Shown piece by piece: positions 17,282 through 25,066 of a stretch of 64,000 bases of DNA. Position 1 is the stretch's first letter; each line of letters opens with the position of its first letter. The position numbers and the translations under genes are program-made. Below the pieces are notes generated by a model. That model was not told where the DNA came from. It searched no databases and saw only the letters and a program-made list of their open reading frames with translations. Location: positions 841,813 to 905,812 of the forward strand of contig NZ_LSRS01000003.1 in assembly GCF_009932395.1 (NCBI RefSeq), read 5' to 3'. This stretch comes from Sporotomaculum syntrophicum. GTDB lineage: Bacteria > Bacillota > Desulfotomaculia > Desulfotomaculales > Desulfallaceae.

Positions 17282-17992
17282 TTACATTTTTTCTAATTTT
17301 TTGATTTTCTTTACTTGTCCGGTTTTAATACCCCCAGATATTCGTTTCTCTAGTGTAGTCCTATCCTTGATTACCACTTCTTTTAATTTTCTAATATTAT
17401 AACAATCACCAATATTAGATATATCCTCATTAGCAATCCTTTTTAGTAAAATTTCTAAACCCTTTTCAACGCTCTTATATCTTGATAATCTTTTATCTGT
17501 TTTATGTTTAAATTCTTTATCTATATATGTACGGAAATCATTATACAATTCTTCAAGTTCAGATGGGTTAGCATTACTAAATGTATTAATAGTTCTTTTC
17601 ATAGAAAACCTTATTTCATTACTTATATATTTTTCATCTGCATCTTCAGATATATATGCTCCATGCTTACGAATATTAGGCAATACCTCAAACGCTAACC
17701 ATTTCTGAAATGCTATAGCTGAATTGTTTTCTGCCTTCATTGCCAGTAAATAGACATATTGCTCAGGGATAAAATCGCCTTTCCCCAAAATGTTGGGGAA
17801 ACCAAATTCTTCTAAATATTTATTAATTGTTTCCCATCTATAAGAAATATAAATTTTATCATTTTTATTTTGTTTTTGAATAAATCCTAAATATTTTGCT
17901 ATATCATCAATTCTAAACTCGATAACCTCATTACATTCTCTTGCTTTAACCTCATACTCATCATTACTAAAAATCATTAGTTCTTTACTCAT
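17282..17992 (-). CDS. Bro-N domain protein (phage antirepressor-like)
   Basis: A 236-residue protein whose first 110 residues fit the Bro-N domain of phage antirepressors and viral BRO proteins: IEFRIDDIAKYLGF (helix pair), then SYRWETINKYLEEF, and the GKGDFIPEQYVYLLAMKAENNSAIAFQKWLAFEVLPNIRKHG run that ends this domain. The C-terminal part is charged and helical (KRLSRYKSVEKGLEILLKRI), with a possible helix-turn-helix near EVVIKDRTTLEKRI. Such proteins bind DNA and control phage or plasmid genes. Start ATG 17992 follows a GGAGGA site. Likely regulator of the element's maintenance genes. Confidence 0.8.
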   Translation of the reverse strand: MSKELMIFSNDEYEVKARECNEVIEFRIDDIAKYLGFIQKQNKNDKIYISYRWETINKYLEEFGFPNILGKGDFIPEQYVYLLAMKAENNSAIAFQKWLAFEVLPNIRKHGAYISEDADEKYISNEIRFSMKRTINTFSNANPSELEELYNDFRTYIDKEFKHKTDKRLSRYKSVEKGLEILLKRIANEDISNIGDCYNIRKLKEVVIKDRTTLEKRISGGIKTGQVKKIKKLEKM

Positions 17993-18572
17993 AAAACAAA
18001 TCCTCCAATATTTTTTTTGAACCTCTCACCTCAAAATGTCCTCACTGTTAGTGGCCTATTCTCACTTACCGCTGATTTTCTCTGTCAAAAAAACTATAAA
18101 ACTATAAAACCATAAAATCACCTTATTCCCACATCACCTCCTTTAATTTGGGCACTACTTTGGGCAAGCCAAAATATCCTTGGTCGGATATTTCAGATAT
18201 AATGCTACGCATATATCTTTAATCAATTATTGCTACATACATTCAATCATTCAATTAATTGTTTAAATATTATAGTTATATTATTCACCCTTTAAAAACC
18301 CTTATAAATATTGAGACTGCATGCAAAAGTTTACCCGTTTTCTATATAGGTTATTATCTTTATAGATTTGGGTTAACTTTTTATCAAAAACCATTGATAT
18401 TATTGGATTTGTTAATGCTATTTTTTAACCTAAAATAATAATTACTTTTATACCATTAAAATTTAATGTTTGTTTAAAATATTACGATAAAGTTTGCGTT
18501 AGCATAACTTTATTTTTATTCGCAAGAATGAAATTATGTCGCTAGACAAAGCAGTGCTACCACGTTTGGTAT
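17993..18572. other. intergenic region with operator-like repeats
   Basis: No gene of normal size. Three near-tandem copies of an ACTATAAAAC-type unit lie at 18093-18118 and a perfect dyad AAATATCC/GGATATTT at 18172-18193, both upstream of the Bro-N gene and plausible operators. A second palindrome ATAAAGTT/AACTTTAT (18487-18513) follows the helicase gene and has a rightward T-run. A strong AAAGGAGGTG stands near 18139 on the leftward strand, but it opens only very short frames. Confidence 0.4.
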
Positions 18573-20267
18573 TTAAGCGTTTTTTATAATACTCTGTCCT
18601 ATTGATAATATGTTGTTATCTTTCATATATTTTTTTACACTCATATGATTCAATACTTTATTTGAATAATATGATTTATTTTCACAGCCAATTTTCTCTC
18701 TTAAATATTTTTTCTTATATTTACCAAAAGGTATAATTTTAAGTGTTTGAATAAATTTATCAACATAATTTTCTTTTTCAACTGGATTTTGTTTAGGTGC
18801 TTTTTTGTACTCTATATCTAAGTCAAATTCTCTACTTTTTACATTTTTCATTTGTTTTTTAAGCATTTCAATTACTATAGAATCATTATTTAAAATATAT
18901 ACATCTGCTTTATATTCATTGTTTCGGTTAATTCTTTTTACGGTTTGGTATAACTCACTAACTAGATAAGCAATTCTAACCTTATTAAAATCTTTATTTT
19001 TAAATATCATAACTCTGCCATTTTTAACAAGGTTCCAATTGCTGCGGTTGTCCATTTTCTTTTTGCTGTAGTATAAATATCTTAAAACAAATACATGAAA
19101 TGGAATGTTTGGCGTATGTATTAAATATGCTTTATTAAAATCTTTCCAGTCATTCTTGCCAATTACATTTAGAAAGTGATTTATGCTTATATTTTTATGC
19201 TCTATTTTTATATATTGTTCATCATCTTTACTACCGCATATAAATAATTTATCTTCTGGCTTAAGAATACCCTCTATGTGTTTTCTTATCTGATCATAAA
19301 AGTTTATTGCTTTTAGTTTTTTACTTTTAGTGGTATTAATATCGGCAATATGCAAAGTCCAATTTCTATGATCAACTATTTTTGCTTGTCTTCTTACCTC
19401 AAAAATATCTGATATTTTATATAGATATTGAAAGCCACCATTTGCATCTAAAATAATATTGTTGTTCAACATCCAGTATTGAATATCAGAATCATATGTA
19501 TAAGCATTTTGATTATCCACTACGCTTGTATGTTTATAGAACTGCTCTAAAATATGTACTTCGTTTAAAAAATCACTTTTTTTCATCGGAGTTTTATTTT
19601 CACTAATTTCATTCCTATAGGTCTTTGCATATTCTGGTGTAATATTTACCTGGATTAGTTTTTTAAATTCTTTAATCATTTTACCAGTATCCTTATTCTT
19701 ACTATTAAAAAAAGATTTGCCTTTATTAGTTACTAGAAAATTTTCGAGTTCATTAATGCACTCATTATAAATTGGTCTTAATTCTCTTGGCAAACAGTCC
19801 TCAAACCACGCAAATCTTAATTTGTTGTAAAGATAAACTTCTAGCATATCAATCATTTCATCAATTATCAAAATGCTTCTGTCCTCTGAAAATATTTTTC
19901 TTTGCTTTTTGTCTTTGGATAGAACTTTATATTTTTCATGAGTAATAATTAGGACGTTGAAATTTTTTAATTTCTTTTTATGTTCTTTATAATTGCTGGC
20001 ATCAATAGCAATGGCTATTTCTTTTCCAGCCAGCTTATTTATTCTTTTGTGGCTAAAATTTTTATCAGTATTTTTAAATTTTTGGACAAAAATGCTTTTA
20101 ATTTTGGGATTTTGCATATAAAGTAATGCTAAAGTTTTTTCAGTTTCTAGTGACTTACCTAATCCTGCTTCAGTATCAATTACTAGAAACTTATCTTTGT
20201 TTTGCCCATTAATTATTGCATCCTGAAGGTACTCTAACTGTTTTTGTTTTTTCTCTGTGAACTCCAT
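18573..20267 (-). CDS. superfamily 2 helicase-like protein of the element
   Basis: A 564-residue protein, Lys-rich and AT-coded. The N-terminus has an ATP-binding loop (VIDTEAGLGKSLET, about 28-41) close to the EAG-x-GKS form seen in DinG/Rad3-like helicases, and a Walker B/DEAD-type box LIIDEMIDML (about 133-142). A later segment (YLVSELYQTVKRINRNNEY) resembles helicase motif VI with its arginines. The C-terminal 70 residues look DNA-binding (GKYKKKYLREKIGCENKSYYSNKVLNHMS). It probably unwinds DNA in replication of the element. I do not recognise a named family. Start ATG 20267 after AAAGGGAG. Confidence 0.65.
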   Translation of the reverse strand: MEFTEKKQKQLEYLQDAIINGQNKDKFLVIDTEAGLGKSLETEKTLALLYMQNPKIKSIFVQKFKNTDKNFSHKRINKLAGKEIAIAIDASNYKEHKKKLKNFNVLIITHEKYKVLSKDKKQRKIFSEDRSILIIDEMIDMLEVYLYNKLRFAWFEDCLPRELRPIYNECINELENFLVTNKGKSFFNSKNKDTGKMIKEFKKLIQVNITPEYAKTYRNEISENKTPMKKSDFLNEVHILEQFYKHTSVVDNQNAYTYDSDIQYWMLNNNIILDANGGFQYLYKISDIFEVRRQAKIVDHRNWTLHIADINTTKSKKLKAINFYDQIRKHIEGILKPEDKLFICGSKDDEQYIKIEHKNISINHFLNVIGKNDWKDFNKAYLIHTPNIPFHVFVLRYLYYSKKKMDNRSNWNLVKNGRVMIFKNKDFNKVRIAYLVSELYQTVKRINRNNEYKADVYILNNDSIVIEMLKKQMKNVKSREFDLDIEYKKAPKQNPVEKENYVDKFIQTLKIIPFGKYKKKYLREKIGCENKSYYSNKVLNHMSVKKYMKDNNILSIGQSIIKNA

Positions 20268-20610
20268 CCATACGATCTCCCTTTATTAGTTTAGGTTTTG
20301 CCGAATTATAAAAACTCATAGCTTCTCTTAAATTTTAAGTATCATTGAAAATATAAATATACTTGTTGTGATCTTTTAAATCTGTTTTAGAACATCATAA
20401 ATCCACAAAACATTAGCCATCCAGCCATTTTAGGTGAATTAATTTACTATTGTTTGATTCATGCTCATACCTCCTATTAACTTGCTGGTCTCTATCCTAG
20501 ATAAAAATAAAAAAAGACGTATTAAAGCAATCCACATACTTATCAAACCAGCAGCAGACTGTTCAACAACGTCCTTTAAGACTGTGTTGATACGTCTATA
20601 CCAGCCTTTT

Positions 20611-20760
20611 ATGAGCTATACAGGCAGGTTTAGACATAGAATATGTAATTAATAACTTTCATTTCGTTTATGTCTTGTAATTACGTCAAGGAAAGTCGTT
20701 AATTAAACAATAGATATAAATAAATCTGGTAACTATTGTTGTTCTACCTGTACAGCTCAT
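20611..20760. repeat. nested inverted-repeat cluster
   Basis: Four inverted pairs: ATGAGCT-TACAGG-AGGT (20611-20629) with ACCTGTACAGCTCAT (20746-20760); AGACATA/TATGTCT (20632-20638, 20669-20675); GTAATTAATAACTTTC (20645-20660) with GAAAGTCGTTAATTA (20691-20705); AACAATAG/CTATTGTT (20706-20713, 20733-20740). Such density is typical of origins, transfer origins or structured regulatory RNA. Confidence 0.5.
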
Positions 20761-21003
20761 TTATCATCAACCCCTTTCTTTGTGGGATATTTTAAAGAGT
20801 CAACAAAAAATTTTTATAAAATACCAAAACCGTGTTGACTATAAAAACAATCCTGTGTTAATATTAATTCACCTGATAATATTTTTATTTAAAGTAATAG
20901 GCAACATCTCCAAAAGTTTTTTTAAAAATTGCATCAAAAAATTGGCATTGGTATGCCCTGGGTATAATATACCCTTTTTGAGGTTGGATGTCAATAGTTA
21001 ATT

Positions 21004-21032
21004 AACCGGCGAAATTAATCGCTGGTTTTTCT
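21004..21032 (+). terminator. rho-independent terminator, rightward
   Basis: Stem AACCGGCGA/TCGCTGGTT (one G-T pair), 6-base loop, then TTTCT. No rightward gene is convincing in front of it; it may end a small RNA starting in the repeat cluster. Confidence 0.55.
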
Positions 21033-21311
21033 ATGTAGAACATTCAACAAGGATAAATACTACCATAAAATCGCCTTAAAAGACGCTCAAATTCACCCAG
21101 CAAGGTTGTTTGTACCTATTTTCAGTTTTATTTTGTTACAGACCATTTAAATTAAATAAAAATTAAAAAGCACTTAAAAAGCCTAATATATAAGATTTTG
21201 GGGATATGATGAAAAGCATTGTGAGATAAGGGTTTAGGGGTTTGTGTTGACTGGATTAAGAGATTAGTGGAAAAGGTTGAAGAAGAAAAGTAAAGGAATG
21301 TATCTACCAAA

Positions 21312-21342
21312 TAAAAAACCTGCTACATTAGCAGGTTTATAA
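21312..21342 (-). terminator. rho-independent terminator
   Basis: Stem AAACCTGCTA/TAGCAGGTTT, 3-base loop, then leftward TTTTATTT. It ends the transcript of the second recombinase and the small gene after it. Confidence 0.85.
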
Positions 21343-21345
21343 ATT

Positions 21346-21551
21346 AGAATAGCAATGCTTTTACTTCAGTTAGTATTGTTTCATTTTCTAAATGATGTGC
21401 TACCGTAATAAGTGTCATAATCTGACCTTCTGCTAGATTTAGATAATATTCTCTAACCGCTTCATATTTAAGTAAAACTGGCTAATCTCATATGTTCACA
21501 TATACTATACAACGATTGCTTGTAAATATGTTCAAATAATTCTATGTCCAT
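21346..21551 (-). pseudogene. small gene with frameshift, coupled to integrase
   Basis: A strong AGGGGGTG that overlaps the integrase stop codon is followed by ATG 21551 and MDIELFEHIYKQSLYSICEHM, then a stop after 27 codons. In another frame the sequence goes on as LKYEAVREYYLNLAEGQIMTL and ends LTEVKALLF at 21346, right before the terminator. Joined, this would be a protein of about 69 residues, so a single-base indel near 21470 has probably broken the gene, unless recoding occurs. Its place behind the integrase suggests an accessory recombination or copy-control protein; no family recognised. Confidence 0.6.
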
Positions 21552-21562
21552 ATTGGCACCCC

Positions 21563-22486
21563 CTAAATATTCAATTTATTCAGGGGATTGTATTTCTCAT
21601 TTTGCTCTGCTAGTGCAGTACCAAAAAGGTTAACATACCTCATAGTCATTTTTAAATCAGAATGTCTAAGCATACGTTGTAATGTAAAAGCGTCTGCACC
21701 GCTCCTTATCATAGTCACTGAAAAGTAGTGGCGAAAGCTGTGAGCCGATACCCTAGCATCTTTAAAATTCATTATTTTTTTCAGGCGTTTAAAAATATTC
21801 TTTACAGCATTAGGCGTAAGACGTTCATTGTATTTATTTGTAAAGACAAATCCCAACTGTGCATTTTCAAAGTGCTGTTGAAGAAAAACGTAATATTCAG
21901 TTAGTTCCTTTTTGAGTTTATCCGTAATTGGCACAGAAGATTGTTGACGTTTCTTGCCAATTACTGTAATTGTTTGATTTTTAAAGTTAATATTATTCCA
22001 GGTTAAATTGCATAATTCACCTAATCTAACGCCTGTACCAAGCAATGTTAAAATTATGGTATAGTCACGATAAGCATAAAAACTTTTTTCTCTATATTTC
22101 ATTCTTGAATAATAGTTCAACATTTGCTTGACTTGTTCATCCGTAAAAACATCAATTTTAACATCTGCTTTAACATAATCAATTTTTTTAGTTGGATTCT
22201 TATTCTCAGAAATGATTTCCGCTTCTTGCAAGTAGTTAAAAAATATTTTTAAGTTATGCAGTTTAGTATTGATTGATGTAGGATTATTTTTCCTTTGCTT
22301 TTGGCAATACATTAAATATTTCTTAATAATATTAGGAGTGACATCTTTTACATCAACAATTTCTTGTTCAACGCAAAAATCATGGAACTCATTAAGCGTT
22401 CTATTGTAGTTTTCAATGCTTACAGGTGAAAGATTTTTAAATTCCCTGTCGTCAATAAAATCTTTAATGGCAAATTTCATTAACAC
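21563..22486 (-). CDS. int: tyrosine recombinase, probable integrase of the tRNA-Val element
   Basis: Phage-integrase family, 307 residues: core-binding domain (IENYNRTLNEFHDFCVEQ) and catalytic domain with Arg in GTGVRLGEL, H-x2-R in SAHSFRHYF, His in LRHSDLK and Tyr in MRYVNL. It lies 110 bases inside the right tRNA copy, with AAAGTGGTTTAACACTTT sites between, as expected for the enzyme that inserts this element at tRNA-Val. GTG start after AGGAGGGTGG; an ATG two codons on is nearly equal. The ribosome site sits in a palindrome CCTAAAAATTTTTAGG that could limit translation. Confidence 0.9.
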   Translation of the reverse strand: MLMKFAIKDFIDDREFKNLSPVSIENYNRTLNEFHDFCVEQEIVDVKDVTPNIIKKYLMYCQKQRKNNPTSINTKLHNLKIFFNYLQEAEIISENKNPTKKIDYVKADVKIDVFTDEQVKQMLNYYSRMKYREKSFYAYRDYTIILTLLGTGVRLGELCNLTWNNINFKNQTITVIGKKRQQSSVPITDKLKKELTEYYVFLQQHFENAQLGFVFTNKYNERLTPNAVKNIFKRLKKIMNFKDARVSAHSFRHYFSVTMIRSGADAFTLQRMLRHSDLKMTMRYVNLFGTALAEQNEKYNPLNKLNI

Positions 22487-22516
22487 GAAAAAACCACCCT
22501 CCTAAAAATTTTTAGG

Positions 22517-22534
22517 AAAGTGGTTTAACACTTT
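22517..22534. repeat. right terminal inverted repeat, candidate integrase arm site
   Basis: AAAGTGGTTTAACACTTT, exact reverse complement of 10937-10954. It lies between the integrase start and the right tRNA copy, 62 bases inside the 84-base repeat. Confidence 0.7.
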
Positions 22535-22596
22535 ATCAAGGAGTTAATCTGCGACCACTTTAATTTAAAAATCCGTAGACCCTTGATATATCTGGC

Positions 22597-22680
22597 TTGG
22601 TGGGTGCAGTAGGAATTGAACCTACGACCCCTTCCGCGTCAAGGAAGTGCTCTCCCCCTGAGCTATGCACCCGCATATAT
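22597..22680. repeat. right attachment-site repeat (84 bp)
   Basis: Identical to 10819-10902; marks the right boundary of the integrated element. Confidence 0.85.
22598..22672 (-). tRNA. tRNA-Val (GAC), right copy
   Basis: Same sequence and fold as the left copy, with anticodon GAC and encoded CCA. This copy keeps the chromosomal promoter (22706-22734), so it should be the expressed one. Its transcript has no close terminator and would run into the element toward the integrase region. Confidence 0.95.
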
Positions 22681-22705
22681 TATACTTGTCTCACGTGCAA
22701 TATTT

Positions 22706-22734
22706 ATTATGCCGTAAAGCGAGGGAAATGTCAA
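22706..22734 (-). promoter_or_regulatory. promoter of tRNA-Val
   Basis: Read leftward: TTGACA (22729-22734), 17-base spacer, CATAAT (22706-22711), about 33 bases before the tRNA. A near-consensus vegetative sigma-A promoter in chromosomal DNA outside the element. Confidence 0.75.
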
Positions 22735-22744
22735 GGAGAAAATA

Positions 22745-23755
22745 CTAATTCCTGAGCCTCACCATTGATTCCACTAGCATGCGACGTATGGGGAGGCTGT
22801 ATGGACATTTTTCTTCACAGGCTCCACATTCTATACAAGCATCTGGTTTAGTCGGAAGCGCCCAGTAACGTTCCCTTGCCCAGCCTTTTAAATTATACCT
22901 AGTGTAGTACCCGTCCAGTAAAAAAACCATCGGTATATCAATACCTTGTGGGCAAGGCTGGCAATACTCACAACGTCGGCAGAAAGCCGCCCCCAAGGAA
23001 CCGGCTTCCTCATTCAGTGCGTTTTTTTCATCTGCAGTTAGAGGCTGCAGCTCCTGACCAGCCAACGTATTTTCATCCACCTGGGCAATTGAATCCATAC
23101 CGGGAATAACAGTAGATACCTTGTGTCCCAAGATAAAGCGCAGTGCTTGAATCGGGCTTTTTAAAGCTCCCCCAGCCAGCGGTTTCATAATTATGATACC
23201 GGCGCCCACTTGCTCCGCCAGCTCAAACAACTCCTGCGCTTCACTCGTTTCAACTACATTAAAAGGAAATTGCACTGTATCCAGCTCGCCTGACTTCAGC
23301 GCTGCTTGTAAATGACTCTTAACATGCCCTGTGACGCCGATATGCTTGACCACTCCTGCCTTTTGAGCTTCCTTTAAAGCAGCCAACGCTCCGTTCGGTC
23401 TAAACACCTGTTCAAGAGCTTCCCGGGTTTTCACGTTATGTAACTGGTAAAGGTCAATATAATCTACGCCCAGCATAGCCAGGCTGGTTTGAATATCAGA
23501 GGTCATATCGTCTTTGGTTCTGGCCATTGACTTGGTAGCAATGATAACCCTGGACCTGCTGTTTTTTAACGCTTCACCCATTTTAGCTTCACTATCTGTA
23601 TAGCTCCGGGCGGTGTCAAAGAAATTAATGCCTCTTTCCAAAGCATGCTGCACAATGGTCACAGCTTCATTAACGGGTACCCGTTGTATAGGAATGCCTC
23701 CAAAGCCAATAACCGACACGTTAAGTCCGGTACGCCCCAGTTTTCTGTACTGCAT
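22745..23755 (-). CDS. aldo/keto reductase with C-terminal ferredoxin domain
   Basis: A 336-residue oxidoreductase: an aldo/keto reductase barrel (about 1-250; catalytic Asp, Tyr and Lys in FFDTARSYTDSE and IATKSM, His in YQLHNV) followed by Cys clusters, CRRCEYCQPCPQGIDIP near 262 and CIECGACEEKCP near 312. This is a known class in anaerobes in which NAD(P)H-type chemistry is joined to [4Fe-4S] clusters. Substrate unknown. GGAGGAGAG stands before the ATG. Convergent neighbours: it is followed by the tRNA-Val copy and preceded by dacF in the same direction, 24 bases away, so the two may be cotranscribed. Confidence 0.9.
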   Translation of the reverse strand: MQYRKLGRTGLNVSVIGFGGIPIQRVPVNEAVTIVQHALERGINFFDTARSYTDSEAKMGEALKNSRSRVIIATKSMARTKDDMTSDIQTSLAMLGVDYIDLYQLHNVKTREALEQVFRPNGALAALKEAQKAGVVKHIGVTGHVKSHLQAALKSGELDTVQFPFNVVETSEAQELFELAEQVGAGIIIMKPLAGGALKSPIQALRFILGHKVSTVIPGMDSIAQVDENTLAGQELQPLTADEKNALNEEAGSLGAAFCRRCEYCQPCPQGIDIPMVFLLDGYYTRYNLKGWARERYWALPTKPDACIECGACEEKCPYSLPIRRMLVESMVRLRN

Positions 23756-23779
23756 CTTTCATCTCTCCTCCAACATTAA

Positions 23780-24925
23780 TCACTTGGAAAACCAGTATAG
23801 CACGCGATCTAATAAAGCTACTGGTGGCACTTCCCGGGCTGCTACCAGTGGTACTTTGAGCAGTTGGTAGCCGTCGATGGTAAATACGGCATGACCGAGC
23901 CTCTGCCCTTCCCGCACCGGCGCTATAGTATTGCTATTCAATGATAAATTTAGTTTAATGTTAAGCTGCTGATCCCGCGCTATCTCAACCCGCACAGGCT
24001 CTGCAACAGTTAAAGGTACGGTTGCAAAAATACCGTCTTTAACCGGTATTTCAGTCATTTCCTTACCAGCGGGAAATATAGTCACCGGACGCACTTCAGA
24101 AAAACCATATTCCAGCAATTTAGCAGCTTCCCGGTAGCGATTGCCGGCATGTAAAACCACCGCAATTAAACGCTTGTCCCCCCTGGTAGCTGAAGCGATC
24201 AAACAATTGCCTGCCCGGGCTGTACTGCCAGTTTTAACCCCGTCAATACCCTGAACTTCGTTAGCACGCAGCAGCCGATTAGTATTATGCACTTCTTTTT
24301 CCTTCTCCGGCTCGACCCACCGGATAACGGTTTCCCTGGTTGCAACTAGTTTATTGACATATGGTTTCTGCAGTGCATAACGAGTAATTAAGCCTAAATC
24401 GTAAGCGGTAGTATAGTGCTGTGGCTCATAATATCCGTTCGTATTAGTAAACCTGGTGTCCGCAGCACCCAGTATAACAGCTTTTCGATTCATCTGGTAA
24501 ATAAAGCTATCATGATTACCCCCGACATGTTCGGCTATGGCAACCGTGGAGTCATTTGCTGAAGTGATCAAAGCTGACTTAAGTAAATTTTCCAAAGTAA
24601 TACGGTCACCTTTATTCAAACCGATCGTAGACCCTACAGACACCGAAGCAGCCCGTTCCGTTACGGTAACAATATCATCCATTTTACCGTTTTCCACGGC
24701 CAGTATAGCTGTCATGAGCTTGGTTAAACTGGCCGGTGAGCGTCTCAGCTCAGCACCCTTAGCGTAATAGACCTGGCCAGTTGCAGCATCCATTAAAATG
24801 GCAGCCCGGGCGTTGATATTAAGTGACTCGTCCTTAGCATGTGCAGCAGACAATGCAGTAAAGTTACAGAAAATCAAAAAACAAACGATTGCCATACAGT
24901 TTTTCAACAAATTTCCCGTTAACAA
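23780..24925 (-). CDS. dacF: D-alanyl-D-alanine carboxypeptidase (DacF/PBP5 type)
   Basis: Penicillin-binding protein of class S11, 381 residues. N-terminal signal peptide ending near SAAHA, then the three active-site motifs: SLTK (S-x2-K), SAN (S-x-N) and KTGST. A C-terminal beta-domain and a hydrophobic end (LLDRVLYWFSK) likely tie it to the membrane. It removes the terminal D-Ala from peptidoglycan pentapeptides, outside the membrane. TTG start after GGGGGTG, 6 bases. Divergent from a PdaB-like deacetylase, which suggests a spore or cell wall context; assignment to DacF rather than DacA is by similarity only. Confidence 0.9.
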   Translation of the reverse strand: MLTGNLLKNCMAIVCFLIFCNFTALSAAHAKDESLNINARAAILMDAATGQVYYAKGAELRRSPASLTKLMTAILAVENGKMDDIVTVTERAASVSVGSTIGLNKGDRITLENLLKSALITSANDSTVAIAEHVGGNHDSFIYQMNRKAVILGAADTRFTNTNGYYEPQHYTTAYDLGLITRYALQKPYVNKLVATRETVIRWVEPEKEKEVHNTNRLLRANEVQGIDGVKTGSTARAGNCLIASATRGDKRLIAVVLHAGNRYREAAKLLEYGFSEVRPVTIFPAGKEMTEIPVKDGIFATVPLTVAEPVRVEIARDQQLNIKLNLSLNSNTIAPVREGQRLGHAVFTIDGYQLLKVPLVAAREVPPVALLDRVLYWFSK

Positions 24926-25066
24926 TTATAACACCCCCTTGGTATTATTTTCATTAATAAAACTAAAAAAATTTAACATAATGGCCTTTACCTGGAAATA
25001 CCCTATTATAGATTCTAATTCAGTTGGTTTTAATTACCCACTTAAACTTTTAAAGAGGTGAAAGAT

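Larger units (their letters stand above)
20268..21311. other. gene-free region, candidate origin/control region
   Basis: About 1 kb without a supported gene between helicase and second recombinase. A leftward frame at 20439-20609 (57 codons; RRINTVLKDVVEQSAAGL) has no usable start. The notable content is a cluster of nested inverted repeats at 20611-20760 and a terminator at 21004-21032. Position just upstream of a helicase gene makes this the best place to look for the element's replication origin. Confidence 0.4.
10903..22596. mobile_element. integrated genetic element in tRNA-Val, 11.7 kb
   Basis: The DNA between the two tRNA-Val repeats is visibly AT-richer than its flanks and carries mobile-element genes, all read leftward: two tyrosine recombinases, a helicase-like protein, a Bro-N protein, three envelope-type proteins, plus an IS4-family insertion. 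A perfect 18-base inverted repeat lies just inside both ends (10937-10954, 22517-22534). One recombinase (21563-22486) sits directly beside the right end, the usual place for the integrase of a tRNA-targeting element. I see no relaxase, capsid or terminase gene, so it is neither an obvious conjugative element nor a complete phage. It may be a satellite, a mobilisable plasmid-like element or a decaying one. Confidence 0.85.

Noticed and set aside
18115-18150. Strong AAAGGAGGTG on the leftward strand between helicase and Bro-N genes
   Set aside because: Only frames of under 20 codons follow; no conserved small protein could be recognised.
20439-20609. Leftward 57-codon frame before the helicase gene
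   Set aside because: Protein-like but the first usable start is more than halfway in, so a working gene cannot be supported.
20461-20652. Rightward 63-codon frame in the palindrome region
   Set aside because: No ribosome site; complement of another open frame; overlaps the inverted repeats.
20780-21001. Rightward 73-codon frame ending 3 bases before a terminator
   Set aside because: TTG start with no ribosome site; the terminator position is suggestive, but the residues are low-complexity.
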